Origin: Mycobacteriaceae bacterium
GTDB lineage: Bacteria; Actinomycetota; Actinomycetes; Mycobacteriales; Mycobacteriaceae
Assembly (NCBI GenBank): GCA_019749805.1
Contig: JAIEPH010000006.1
Span: 1 to 64,000, forward strand
Length of the DNA: 64,000 nt
Reading direction: 5' to 3'
Shown: in pieces, positions 1 through 8,606 of the stretch
Layout of the letters: every line of letters begins with the position of its first letter
Position numbering within the stretch: position 1 is the first letter of the stretch
Program-made: the position numbers and the translations under genes
Notes under the pieces: model-generated
Database searches by the model: none
What the model saw: the letters and a program-made list of their open reading frames with translations, nothing else
What the model was told of the DNA's origin: nothing

Positions 1-18
1 ACCCAAACCGGCACCATG

Positions 19-66
19 AGTGTCAGCGATGTCCCAAGACATAAGTGTCAGCGATGTCCCGAGACA
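19..66. repeat. Pair of 23-bp direct repeats at window edge
   Basis: Two copies of a 23-bp unit (core GTGTCAGCGATGTCCC then A/G, AGACA) lie at 19-41 and 44-66, 25 bp apart, with a single mismatch. They sit just downstream of the stop of the minus-strand acyl-CoA dehydrogenase. No transposase is visible in the window. They could be the end of an insertion element lying to the left, or a small intergenic repeat. The origin is not resolved. Confidence 0.55.
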
Positions 67-109
67 CCACACGACCGCGAGGGTTGATGCGCGCGCCGAA
101 TTCGCAGGG

Positions 110-1234
110 TCAGGTCCGCGTCAGCTCCGCATACCGGCCAACGTGATGGTCCGTCGAACCGAACTCGAACTGGACTGCGGTCAACCGTTTGAAATAGTGG
201 CCGATCGCCAGTTCCTCCGTCATCCCCATACCGCCGTGGAGCTGCACCGCCTGTTGGCCGATGAAGCGAGCCGCGCGCCCGATCGTGGCCTTGGCCGCCG
301 ATACCGCACGGGCGCGGACGTCGGGTTCGGCGTCGAGCTTGAGGACCGCGAGGTAGACGGCAGCGACGGCCTGCTCGAGTTCCATGTACATGTCGACCAT
401 CCGATGCTGCAGCGCCTGAAAGCTGCCGATCGGCTGTCCGAACTGATGGCGTTGCTTGGCGTATTCGACGGTATCCGCCAACACCTTTCGCATGCAGCCG
501 ACCGCTTCGGAGCAGACAGCCGCAGCACCTTCATCACGCGATGTGGCGATCGACGGCCACGCCCGACCTTCCTCGCCGAGCAGCGCGTCGCCAGGCACCG
601 CCAGCCCGTCGAAGAGGATGTCGGCGGCGCGTCGGTCGTCGACGGTGCGATACGGGTGCATCTCGATAGCCGGGGGAGTGCCGTCCAGATCGACGACGAA
701 CAGTGAGATCCCGTTGCCGGTGCGGGCGGTCACAAGCAGATGAGTCGCCAACGGCGCGCTCATCGCGACGATCTTCGACCCCCGAAGAACCCACCCGTCG
801 CCGTCGCGCTCTGCAATCGTGGACACGTCCTGCCAGTTCTCGCCCGACGATGCCTCGGCCGCCGCCAGCGCGACGACCGCATTGCCTTCCACGATCTTCT
901 CGAGCAGCGACGTCGCGACGGGACCGCCCGCACGGTGCAGCAATCCGCCCCCGACCACGACGGTGTCCACGTAGGGCTCCACCACCAGAGCGTGCCCGAG
1001 CGCCTCAGCGATCACCATGATCTCGACCGGGCCGCCGCCGATGCCGCCGACATCCTCCGGCAGTGCCGCGCCGAGGATGCCGAGTTCATTGGCGAAACCA
1101 CTCCAGATGTCGGGCTGCCAGCCAGCGCCCGTCTTCGCCGCGGCGCGGCTCTTCTCGAGGTCGTATCGGGTCGACAGGAACTTGCCGAGCCCGTCGCGCA
1201 GCAGTTCCTGTTCCTTGCTCAGGTTGAAATCCAT
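110..1234 (-). CDS. Acyl-CoA dehydrogenase-like protein (FadE, probable non-catalytic partner subunit)
   Basis: A 374-residue acyl-CoA dehydrogenase-fold protein, close to the usual size. The N-terminal helical domain starts with DFNLSKEQELLRDGL. The C-terminal domain has the flavin-contact R-x2-FG motif (KQRHQFGQPIG, about residue 265) and a GGMGMTEE turn near 337. The usual catalytic-Glu segment G-[ST]-x-E-x2-R near the C-terminus is replaced by FGSTDHHVGRY. It begins 13 bp after the larger FadE upstream (1248-2480), so the two are one operon. Mycobacterial steroid FadE enzymes are alpha2beta2 heteromers in which one chain lacks the catalytic base. By analogy this is the partner chain. The acyl-CoA substrate is unknown. 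Confidence 0.85.
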   Translation of the reverse strand: MDFNLSKEQELLRDGLGKFLSTRYDLEKSRAAAKTGAGWQPDIWSGFANELGILGAALPEDVGGIGGGPVEIMVIAEALGHALVVEPYVDTVVVGGGLLHRAGGPVATSLLEKIVEGNAVVALAAAEASSGENWQDVSTIAERDGDGWVLRGSKIVAMSAPLATHLLVTARTGNGISLFVVDLDGTPPAIEMHPYRTVDDRRAADILFDGLAVPGDALLGEEGRAWPSIATSRDEGAAAVCSEAVGCMRKVLADTVEYAKQRHQFGQPIGSFQALQHRMVDMYMELEQAVAAVYLAVLKLDAEPDVRARAVSAAKATIGRAARFIGQQAVQLHGGMGMTEELAIGHYFKRLTAVQFEFGSTDHHVGRYAELTRT

Positions 1235-1247
1235 GTGATGCCGCCTA

Positions 1248-2480
1248 TCAAAGTCCGAGAGCCGCTTTGGCCAGGATGTTGCGCTGAATCTCGTTGCTGC
1301 CCGCGTAGATCGAGCCGGCGCGATCGTTGAGATAGCGCAGCGGCGCGACCGCCTGCCACTCGTCGCCGCTGATGTAATCGTCGGCGGGCGGCTCGTATTC
1401 GGTCACCGGGCCGCCCGGGCAGGTCGCGTGTGGTTGGTACACCCGTCCGCGTGGGCCGGCCGCTTCCATCGCGAGCTCGGTCAGCGCCTGACTCAGCTCG
1501 GTGGCGATCACCTTGAGCATCGACGACGCCACGCCCGGATTCTTGCCCTCGGCGACCGCGGCGAGCACTCGGTATTCGAGAATCTCCAGCACCTCGGTGC
1601 GGATCCTGGCGTCGGCGAGCTTGCGCGCGAAGGCGGGGTCGTCGAGCAGGTGCCCGCCGGCGGGACCGGGCTGATCGGCGGCGACGGAGGTAATCTCGTC
1701 GGCCATCACCTGCAGCGCCGGCGAGGACGCCCCGCCACCGCGCTCGAACTCCAACAGGTACTTGGCGACGGTCCAGCCGTCGTCGATCTTGCCGAGCACA
1801 TTCGCTTTGGGCACCCGAACCTCGTCGAAGAAGACCTGGTTCTGCACCTCCTCACCGGAGGTCATGACGAGAGGGCGGATCTGGATGCCCGGCGTTGTCA
1901 TGTCGATGAGCACGAACGTGATGCCCTGCTGCTTCTTCTGGGCCTTCGAGGTCCGCACCAACGCGAACATCCAGTTCGCCTCGCGAGCGTGGGTCGTCCA
2001 GATCTTGCTTCCCGTGCATATGAGGTCGTCGCCGTCGTCGACGGCGGCCATCGACAGCGCCGCCAAATCGGAGCCGGCTTCGGGTTCGGAATAGCCCTGG
2101 CAGAAGAACACCTCGCCGGTCAGGATGCGAGGCAAAAAGAAATCCTTCTGCTTGTCCGTGCCGAACTTGACCAGCGCGTGCGCGACCATGCGGATGCCCA
2201 TCGGAGACAGCGACGGCGCTCCGGCCAGCTGGGATTCTCTGCTGAAGATGTAGTGCTGGGTCAGGGTCCAGTCGCAGCCGCCATGCTCGACGGGCCACGC
2301 TGGTGCCGCCCAACCGCGTCCATGGAGGATGCGCTGCCACTCCATGCTCGCTTCGTGATCGGCGTAGACGCTCGTCATGAGGCGACCGGCGCGGCGCAGT
2401 TCCGGTGTCAGCTTGTCGTCGAGAAATTCGCGTACTTCGTCGCGAAAAGCCACATCGGCCGACGACCACGTGAGGTCCAT
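1248..2480 (-). CDS. Acyl-CoA dehydrogenase (FadE, probable catalytic chain)
   Basis: A 410-residue FAD-dependent acyl-CoA dehydrogenase that would form a 2,3-enoyl-CoA. GYSEPEAGSDLA (about residues 129-140) is the flavin/substrate strand. YAGSNEIQRNIL near residue 397 carries the Glu expected of the catalytic base in the FadE heteromer family. It reads into the smaller FadE 13 bp downstream, so the pair probably forms one heteromeric enzyme. The 77-bp upstream gap separates it from the same-strand PAS-GGDEF gene. No copy of the ACTGTAA palindrome found elsewhere in the window was seen here. Confidence 0.9.
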   Translation of the reverse strand: MDLTWSSADVAFRDEVREFLDDKLTPELRRAGRLMTSVYADHEASMEWQRILHGRGWAAPAWPVEHGGCDWTLTQHYIFSRESQLAGAPSLSPMGIRMVAHALVKFGTDKQKDFFLPRILTGEVFFCQGYSEPEAGSDLAALSMAAVDDGDDLICTGSKIWTTHAREANWMFALVRTSKAQKKQQGITFVLIDMTTPGIQIRPLVMTSGEEVQNQVFFDEVRVPKANVLGKIDDGWTVAKYLLEFERGGGASSPALQVMADEITSVAADQPGPAGGHLLDDPAFARKLADARIRTEVLEILEYRVLAAVAEGKNPGVASSMLKVIATELSQALTELAMEAAGPRGRVYQPHATCPGGPVTEYEPPADDYISGDEWQAVAPLRYLNDRAGSIYAGSNEIQRNILAKAALGL

Positions 2481-2557
2481 GGTTGATCCCCTGTCTGCAG
2501 GACGCTACGGACAGAGTAAACCTAGTTAGTTAAGTGGGATGCAAGCGGTGGTGCGCT

Positions 2558-4189
2558 TCAGGGCGACATGAAGTGCGTGGTGGCGCGGTAGACCTTGGCC
2601 TTGTACATCGCGGCGTCGGCGTCGCGCAGAATCTCCGCCGCGTCACGCGAATCCTCAGGAGCCACCTGCGTCACGCCGATACTCGCGGTGAGGCTGCACG
2701 CGATGCCGGCGACATCCAACGGTGCGCCGAGGGCGGCATGCAGTCGCTCGGCCAGGCGTTCCAGCGCGGAGTAGTCGGGGTTGCCGAAAAGCAGTGCGAC
2801 GAACTCGTCTCCGCCGTGCCGGGCGATCAAGTCCTCGGCGCGCAGGGTGGCTCGCAACCGCTGCGCCGCGGTCTTGATCACGGCGTCGCCAGCGTAATGG
2901 CCGAACGCATCGTTGACGGTTTTGATGTTGTCGAGATCGATGAACATCACCGCCGCCAGCGTGGGTGGGTCGGCCTGCAGCGCCTGGGTCGCCTGCGCCT
3001 CGGCGTATGCGCGGTTCGGGAGCCCGGTCAGTGAGTCGTGATGAGCTTGGTGTTTGAGCTGAAGTTGCGCATCGCGCTGGTCGGTGACATCGGTGAACGA
3101 CGCGAGCAGCGCCTGCCGGCCGGTCTCGGCCGGGTCGAGTAGGCGGGAGCTGACGGACAGCCAGCGACGCGCGCCGTCCGGCCGGTCGAAGCCGACGACT
3201 ACGTGCCGGGGCACGACACCGGTGGTCAGTGAGCTCACGAAGAACGGGTGCCAGTCTTCGAGCTTGTTGCCGTCGGCGTCATACAGCGGGAATGCCTTCG
3301 AGAGGTCTGCGTAATGGGGCAGTTTGCCGCTGAACGGCAGGCCGAGGATGCGGCGCGCGGCGGGGTTGATCCACTCCGGCTGGCCGTCCGCGTCGAGCAC
3401 AACCACGCCTTCGACGAGTGAGTCCACGACGGTCTGAAATCTGCGCTCGGCTCGTCGCAGGGCCGTCTGGTCCGAGCAGACGAGGACGTAACCGTCGTCC
3501 ATCGTCGCGGCTGCGACCCGAACGATGAGCGCCGTGCCGTCCGCCGAGTAGTGAATCGAGTGCTCGACGCCTCCGTCGGCGACGATTGCGGCGGGATCGA
3601 CGGCGGCGCCGACCGCCTCGGTGATGGGGAGGTCCAGGGCGTCCGTGGCTGACCTGCCGTAAATGGCTTCGGCCGCAGGATTCCAGGTGGTGATCGCCCC
3701 AGCTAACGTTGTCGCGATGATTGCGTCCGTGGCGTGAGTTACGAGTGCGGCCTGATATCGCAGGGTGGCCTCGGCGGCCTTCTCGATCGTGAGGTCGCGG
3801 AAGATCACCTGGTAGGCAGGTTTGCCGTCCCAGCTCGTCAGCACCGATACCACCTCGGCGTCCACCGGGCTGCCGTCCAGGCGCAGCATCACCGCTTCCG
3901 CGGCCGGCGTGCTGTCACCCTCCCGGTGCAGTGAGGCAATGCGGCCGAGCATCGGTGCGATGGAGTCGGGATGAACGAAATCCGTGATCATGCGCCCCAC
4001 GAGGTCATCCGCGCTCTTGGCGGCGATCCCCCTGAGACCGGCGGGATTCACGTAGACCACACGCCCTTCGGCGTGGACACACATGGGGTCGGGGCTGTGT
4101 TCCAACAGCCGTCGGAATCGCTCTTCTACCGGATCGAGCGGTAGAGACGACGCGTCGTTTCTGCCCACGTCGTCGTCACCGGCCGTCAT
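2558..4189 (-). CDS. Multi-PAS diguanylate cyclase (PAS-PAS-PAS-GGDEF)
   Basis: A 543-residue signalling protein. Three PAS-like sensor modules cover about residues 20-370 (for example HSPDPMCVHAEGRVVYVNPAG in the first). A GGDEF domain covers about 380-540, with an intact HGGDEFVALL active site and an upstream RAED inhibitory-site motif (RxxD). It should make cyclic di-GMP. No EAL domain and no membrane segment was seen, so it is probably cytosolic. An upstream ATG at 4225 is in frame, but the ATG at 4189 has a strong GAGGAG six bases in front and is preferred. It is not clearly linked to the catabolic genes. Confidence 0.9.
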   Translation of the reverse strand: MTAGDDDVGRNDASSLPLDPVEERFRRLLEHSPDPMCVHAEGRVVYVNPAGLRGIAAKSADDLVGRMITDFVHPDSIAPMLGRIASLHREGDSTPAAEAVMLRLDGSPVDAEVVSVLTSWDGKPAYQVIFRDLTIEKAAEATLRYQAALVTHATDAIIATTLAGAITTWNPAAEAIYGRSATDALDLPITEAVGAAVDPAAIVADGGVEHSIHYSADGTALIVRVAAATMDDGYVLVCSDQTALRRAERRFQTVVDSLVEGVVVLDADGQPEWINPAARRILGLPFSGKLPHYADLSKAFPLYDADGNKLEDWHPFFVSSLTTGVVPRHVVVGFDRPDGARRWLSVSSRLLDPAETGRQALLASFTDVTDQRDAQLQLKHQAHHDSLTGLPNRAYAEAQATQALQADPPTLAAVMFIDLDNIKTVNDAFGHYAGDAVIKTAAQRLRATLRAEDLIARHGGDEFVALLFGNPDYSALERLAERLHAALGAPLDVAGIACSLTASIGVTQVAPEDSRDAAEILRDADAAMYKAKVYRATTHFMSP

Positions 4190-4358
4190 CGACGGCTCCT
4201 CGATCCCAGTTAGCTGGTGGATCACGCAGCTTAACCGTGTGCGTCGTCACTGCACCCACTGTCCCATGTGTGACATTTTGCCTGGTCAACTCCGGCGGAA
4301 TAGGCGTTAATTGAATGGGAACTTTCTCAGCAATGGGCAAATAGAAAGGCAATAAATC

Positions 4359-5519
4359 ATGGTAGGACCGATGACCATTACCGGGCTCGGTGCAGTAACG
4401 GGCTATGGCTGGGGCGCGGAGCCGCTGTGGACCGGACTGCTCAGCGGCAAGCCCGCCGCAAAATTGGTCGGTGGCTTCGGTTCGAGCGGCGATGAGGATG
4501 CGTGGGTGGCGAAGATCGCCGACGAGGGTAATCCGCTCGACGGGCTCACCAGGTTTTCACGTGCCATGCGTGGGGCCGCTCGCGAAGCCGTGACCGACGC
4601 ATTCGAGCGGGGCTGGGTGCCCGGCCGCAGGGTTGGGCTGCTGCACGCCGTCGTGATCTCCGAGGTCGAGGGGTGGCGCGACTTCTACCTCAAGGATTCG
4701 GCCCATCGCAGAATTCGCGACTACCTCACCCTGATGCCGTCCACGCCGGTGTCGATGCTGATGCAGGAATACGACTTCCACGGGCCCGCGATGAACGTCT
4801 CGGCGATGTGCTCGTCGGGCAACGCCGGGTTGATCACCGCGAAGATGTGGCTGGACAGCGGCTTCGTCGACGACGTGGTGTTCGTATCCACGGACCTGTC
4901 GCTGACGCCGGAGAACGTGGAACATTTCGTACGCCTCGGCGTCGGCGTCGTCGACGTCGAACCGCTCGACGCATGCCGCCCGTTCCAGGAGGGCAGCCGA
5001 GGGTTTCCGGCGGGCGAAGCCGCGGTTTCCTTCGTCCTGTCCACAGGCGCCGAGCGGCCCTACGCACAAATGCTCGGTGGCGACATGTCCCACGACGCTC
5101 ACCACCTGACGTCGGTAGACCCCGCCCGTACGTACATCGATCAGTGTGTCCGTAACGCGCTGAGTGCGGCGAACACGTCGACCGACGAGATCTCCTATCT
5201 CAACGCTCACGGACCCGGCACCCAGCAATGTGACACCGCAGAGGCTGGAATCGTCGACGAGGTGCTGCACGGCACGCCGGACATCTACTCCATCAAACAG
5301 ATGGTCGGGCACTGCCAGGGCGCCGCAGCGGCCGTCGAGCTCGCCGCGGCCGCACTCGGCTATGAGCACGGAACCGTTCCTGCGCCGCCGACCGTGGCTC
5401 CCGGTCACCCGCGACTGCTGGATGGGCCCACGCCTCTGAAACCCGGTGCGCTGACGCTGAAAACGTCGCTGGGCATGGGCGGACACAACTCGGCGGTGAT
5501 ACTCGCACCGGCCGCCTGA
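4359..5519 (+). CDS. Beta-ketoacyl synthase-like condensing enzyme
   Basis: A 386-residue thiolase-fold protein of the ketosynthase type. The catalytic triad is recognisable: Cys in SAMCSSGNAG (about residue 150), His in LNAHGPGT (about 287) and a second His in IKQMVGHCQGAAAA (about 315). The motifs are looser than in FabF/KasA. No acyl carrier protein, malonyl transferase or other FAS/PKS gene is adjacent, so its partner is unknown. Start is ATG 4359 or the in-frame ATG 4371. AGAAAGG lies upstream of the first. It could make a specialised lipid or be a chain-length-factor-like homologue, but the three catalytic residues argue for activity. Confidence 0.8.
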   Translation: MVGPMTITGLGAVTGYGWGAEPLWTGLLSGKPAAKLVGGFGSSGDEDAWVAKIADEGNPLDGLTRFSRAMRGAAREAVTDAFERGWVPGRRVGLLHAVVISEVEGWRDFYLKDSAHRRIRDYLTLMPSTPVSMLMQEYDFHGPAMNVSAMCSSGNAGLITAKMWLDSGFVDDVVFVSTDLSLTPENVEHFVRLGVGVVDVEPLDACRPFQEGSRGFPAGEAAVSFVLSTGAERPYAQMLGGDMSHDAHHLTSVDPARTYIDQCVRNALSAANTSTDEISYLNAHGPGTQQCDTAEAGIVDEVLHGTPDIYSIKQMVGHCQGAAAAVELAAAALGYEHGTVPAPPTVAPGHPRLLDGPTPLKPGALTLKTSLGMGGHNSAVILAPAA

Positions 5520-5551
5520 TTAGTTTCCGAATCAACTTTGTGACCCCCTGA

Positions 5552-5713
5552 TTGCCCGTAGGCTGCGGCTCCACTGTTACGGCAACCGGGGCCATCCACG
5601 GGTACACCGTGGCCTTTCACATCGCGGGTGTGCTGTTCCTCGTCGGCGCGATTCTGACGGGGATCATCTTGCGAAGCGGACGATTGATCAACAATGACCC
5701 AATTCATATCTGA
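5552..5713 (+). pseudogene. Remnant of an MFS transporter C-terminus
   Basis: A short reading frame between an upstream TGA (5549) and TGA at 5711 encodes about 45 residues resembling the last transmembrane helix of a drug-type MFS exporter: HGYTVAFHIAGVLFLVGAIL followed by the basic tail RSGRLINND. There is no start codon context and no upstream transporter domain. The ketosynthase-like gene ends only 32 bp upstream. It is best read as the 3' end of a deleted transporter gene. The match is by recognition of the pattern, not by search. Confidence 0.5.
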
Positions 5714-5929
5714 GCGCTGTTCTGGCAAGCGGCTGATCGTGTCCCCGGTCGGTCGGTGGACTGGCACTTTCACTGAGCCCAAACAATCAAGCAACGAGAT
5801 GAAATTGTTCCAGGTCAGGATGAAGGTGACATGCCCGTTAACTTCGTCAGCTACTGCCCCCGCGACCATTTGCCAGGCGTTAACATTGGTCGATGCCGAG
5901 GTCCGCGTGCCATCCATGAGGGGTGACCG
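5714..5929. other. Gene-free stretch
   Basis: About 216 bp between the MFS remnant and the degenerate GGDEF gene. Forward and reverse frames are open in places but have no recognisable protein similarity. Base composition is lower in GC than the neighbours. The only functional element visible is AGGGGTGACC just before the GTG at 5930, a ribosome-binding site for the next gene. Together with the remnant upstream it makes a 410-bp interval without an intact gene. Confidence 0.5.
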
Positions 5930-7066
5930 GTGATGACCGCTGGCGGGCGCAAAGAACGCAGCCGCGATCATTACTATTGGCTGACAGCGTTTCTCGCGGC
6001 TCGCGGAGCGCAAACGACGACGTGTCGGGCAATTGCAGCGTTCATAGCTTTCTGCGGGGCCATTCCGGTGGCGTTGGCATTTGGCTCCCCCAGCGCGTCC
6101 GGCGCTTGGGACCGATGGGTGGCGGTGGTCGGCGGGGCGGCCGCTTTCGCGATGGCCGCATCCTGGCTGCGGAGTCGTTGGCCCACTCGGATCGCATCGG
6201 AAGTGTGTGTCGTCGTCGGGTCCCTTTACATTGCGATCGCCACCCTGATTCAAGGCGACCCTGTTGTCGGGCTTTTGGGATCGACAGCGTTCGCAATCGT
6301 GGGCGGATTCACCGCACTGTTCCATTCGATGCGGTTGCTGATCTTCATGTGGTTGGTCGGCGGCGCGACAATCGTGATTCTGGCGGTGCGGATAGCCGAG
6401 ACCTATCCTGCGTTGGCGGTCTGCGGCGCACTTCTTGTCGCACTGGTGAATGCCTTTGTGGTGTTCGCTTGTCGGACGCTGCTGCGGTCGATCAACAGTG
6501 AGTCGATGTTCGACGATGTCGAACCACTGACCAGCCTGCTGACCCGGGATGCCTTCTCCGAGAAGGTCGCGACGCTCATGAGTTCGCGAGCCCGCGGCGA
6601 TGACCGGTACCTCGCGGTGGCCGTGGTGAATCTCGACAGCTTCTCGCTCCTACAGGACATGGCCGGCGTCGTGGCGGCCAATCGGGCGCGAGTGGCCATC
6701 GGCCAGCAGTTGCGCGAAACGGTCCGCCGCGTCGCTGTGCTCGCCCACGTAGCCGATGCGGAGTTCTTCATCGCCGACATCCTCACCAGCGACGATCCAT
6801 CGCCCTTCGTGGAGCGGGTGCGGGCGACGATCGCAACGTCGCCCAGTCGACTGACCGCCAGCATCGGCGTGGTGAGCACCCCGCTGAGCCCGCTGGCGGG
6901 TCACCCTCCGTACGACGTCCTCGACGAACTCCTCGCCATCGCCACCACGGCGATGCGTGAAGCCCGCCGCGAAGGCGGAAATCGGGTACGACAGGTCCTT
7001 TCGCCCGCGCTGGCAGTCCTGGATCGCCCCTCCGGTGGCGCCTGGGAATCCGAAGAATCGGCCTGA
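5930..7066 (+). CDS. Membrane protein with degenerate GGDEF domain
   Basis: A 378-residue protein with about six hydrophobic segments between residues 40 and 185 and a cytoplasmic GGDEF-fold domain at about 195-360. The fold is recognisable from DPLT-like LTSLLTRDAF and the strand VAVVNLDSFSLL. The signature GGDEF is replaced by ADAEFFIADI, so diguanylate cyclase activity is unlikely and a sensor or c-di-GMP/nucleotide-binding role is possible. Start is GTG 5930 or ATG 5933, with AGGGGTGA upstream. It is the second GGDEF-type protein within 4 kb, and no common operon is visible. Confidence 0.8.
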   Translation: MMTAGGRKERSRDHYYWLTAFLAARGAQTTTCRAIAAFIAFCGAIPVALAFGSPSASGAWDRWVAVVGGAAAFAMAASWLRSRWPTRIASEVCVVVGSLYIAIATLIQGDPVVGLLGSTAFAIVGGFTALFHSMRLLIFMWLVGGATIVILAVRIAETYPALAVCGALLVALVNAFVVFACRTLLRSINSESMFDDVEPLTSLLTRDAFSEKVATLMSSRARGDDRYLAVAVVNLDSFSLLQDMAGVVAANRARVAIGQQLRETVRRVAVLAHVADAEFFIADILTSDDPSPFVERVRATIATSPSRLTASIGVVSTPLSPLAGHPPYDVLDELLAIATTAMREARREGGNRVRQVLSPALAVLDRPSGGAWESEESA

Positions 7067-7290
7067 CAAGCTCTTTCCCGTCGCCCGTTGGTCGCGGTTT
7101 CTCGGCGACGTCGGCTGCCCGATCATCGAGCGGGACGTGGTGCGGGTCGATGATCGCCAGGATGTGCACGATCTGGTGCGGCTCGGCTCGAATGTGGAAC
7201 GCCTCGTATTGTCGCCGCCGGCGTTGTGGCACTGTGAGGACCGGATCATTCGATACGGCAACCAGACAGTGGCATTTCAAAGGAGCGGCA

Positions 7291-7743
7291 GTGAAAACCT
7301 TCAGTGGGCTTGATGAGTTGATCGCGGCACAAGGCAGCCAGCTCGGTCCGACGGAGTGGCTCGAGGTCACGCAGGATCGCGTCAACACATTCGCGGACGC
7401 CACCGATGATCATCAGTGGATCCATGTCAACCCCGAACGCGCGGCCGACGGCCCGTTCGGCGGAACGATCGCTCATGGATTGCTGACGCTGTCACTGATT
7501 CCGCATTTCTCCCACCAGCTGTACACGGTCGAGAACATCACGATGGCAATCAACTACGGCTACAACAAGGTTCGCTTCATCACGCCGGTCAAGGTAGGCG
7601 CCAAGATCCGGGCGCGCGCAGAGCTCACGAAGGTCGATCAGCTCGACGGGGGTGCGCAGGCGACGATGACGACGACCGTGGAGATCGAGGGCTCGGAAAA
7701 GCCTGCCGCCGTGGCGGAATCGATCGTCCGCTTCCTGGCGTAG
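7291..7743 (+). CDS. MaoC-like (R)-specific enoyl-CoA hydratase
   Basis: A 150-residue single hot-dog domain. It carries the hydratase-2 motif FADATDDHQWIHVNPERA, with the catalytic Asp and His, followed by GGTIAHGLLTLS (about residues 35-70). Length and motif order match MaoC-type monodomain hydratases that add water to 2-enoyl-CoA. Longer upstream frames exist, but GTG 7291 is preceded by AAAGGAGCGGCA, an excellent ribosome-binding site, and gives the family N-terminus. The 224 bp before it holds no recognisable gene. It ends 35 bp from the convergent SDR gene. Confidence 0.88.
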   Translation: MKTFSGLDELIAAQGSQLGPTEWLEVTQDRVNTFADATDDHQWIHVNPERAADGPFGGTIAHGLLTLSLIPHFSHQLYTVENITMAINYGYNKVRFITPVKVGAKIRARAELTKVDQLDGGAQATMTTTVEIEGSEKPAAVAESIVRFLA

Positions 7744-7778
7744 TCCCGGGCTTCGCGTCGGCCCCAGATCGCCACGCA

Positions 7779-8606
7779 TCAGAACTGCGTCGAACCCTGG
7801 TCGACCGATATCACCTGGGCTGTCACCATTTTCGACTCGTCGCTGGCCAACCAGCAGACGGCATCGGCAACGTCTTCGGGCTGAGCCACCCAGGTCGGCA
7901 GGAACGGCGTCAGCACGTTCAACAGCGCGTGGTTGCCGACGACTTCCGCCGCCTTGGCGATCGCGTCAACCATCTCAGGGGAACCCATCTCCGTGACGAC
8001 GGGGCCCGGGTGCACGCTGTTGACGCGGATCGAATGCGTGCCGAGTTCGGCGGCAAATGCCCGGGCCATCCCGGTGACAGCGTGCTTGCTGGCGGTGTAG
8101 TGAATCATGAACGGCTGGAACTTGACTCCGGCAGCAGAGCTGATCAGGATGATCGACCCGCCGCGGCCACCGTCGACGATGTGCTGCGCGCCCGCCATCA
8201 CGGTGTTCCAGGTGCCGGTGAGGTTGATGTCGATGACGTCTCGCCACTCCTCGGGAGTGATGGCGTTCCAAGCGTGCGGTGCGGTGATGCCGGCGTTGGC
8301 GACGATGATGTCGAGCCTGCCGAACTCGGCGACGCCGTCGTCGACGACCTTGCGCAGCCCGTCATGGTCGCGAGTGTCGACCGCGGCCGATAGGACGCGG
8401 CCCCCGGCGGCCTCGACCAACCGCACCGTCTCCTTGAGGTCCTCCGGTGTCGCCGACGGATAGGGCGCACATGCGGGCAGCGGGCCGGCGATGTCGACGG
8501 CGATGACGTCGGCGCCTTCCGTGGCCATCCGGACCGCATGTGCGCGGCCCTGGCCACGCGCTGCTCCGGTGATGAATGCCACCCTGCCGGTGAGTCGGTC
8601 GTTCAC
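7779..8606 (-). CDS. Mycofactocin-coupled type SDR oxidoreductase
   Basis: A 275-residue short-chain dehydrogenase. The Rossmann motif FITGAARGQGRAHAVRMATE at the N-terminus and the inserted segment around PYPSATPEDL are typical of the mycofactocin-coupled SDR subfamily, which keeps NAD(H) bound and exchanges electrons through the peptide-derived cofactor mycofactocin. The catalytic Ser is in LISSAAGVK and Tyr/Lys in HYTASKHAV. GTG 8606 overlaps the TGA of the upstream acyl-CoA dehydrogenase (GTGA), so the two genes are translationally coupled. The likely job is oxidation of a hydroxyacyl intermediate or alcohol. The mycofactocin biosynthesis genes are not in this window. Confidence 0.87.
   Translation of the reverse strand: MNDRLTGRVAFITGAARGQGRAHAVRMATEGADVIAVDIAGPLPACAPYPSATPEDLKETVRLVEAAGGRVLSAAVDTRDHDGLRKVVDDGVAEFGRLDIIVANAGITAPHAWNAITPEEWRDVIDINLTGTWNTVMAGAQHIVDGGRGGSIILISSAAGVKFQPFMIHYTASKHAVTGMARAFAAELGTHSIRVNSVHPGPVVTEMGSPEMVDAIAKAAEVVGNHALLNVLTPFLPTWVAQPEDVADAVCWLASDESKMVTAQVISVDQGSTQF

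Noticed and set aside
19..66. CRISPR array
   Set aside because: Only two repeat units with a two-base gap; no spacers and no cas genes.
2531..2539. A GTT/AAC-type motif in the gap before the FadE pair as a KstR-like site
   Set aside because: Spacing and flanks do not fit the known KstR consensus; likely chance.
5694..5933. A 79-codon open frame in the gene-free stretch
   Set aside because: It overlaps the end of the transporter remnant, has no ribosome-binding site and an unstructured Ser/Thr-rich composition.
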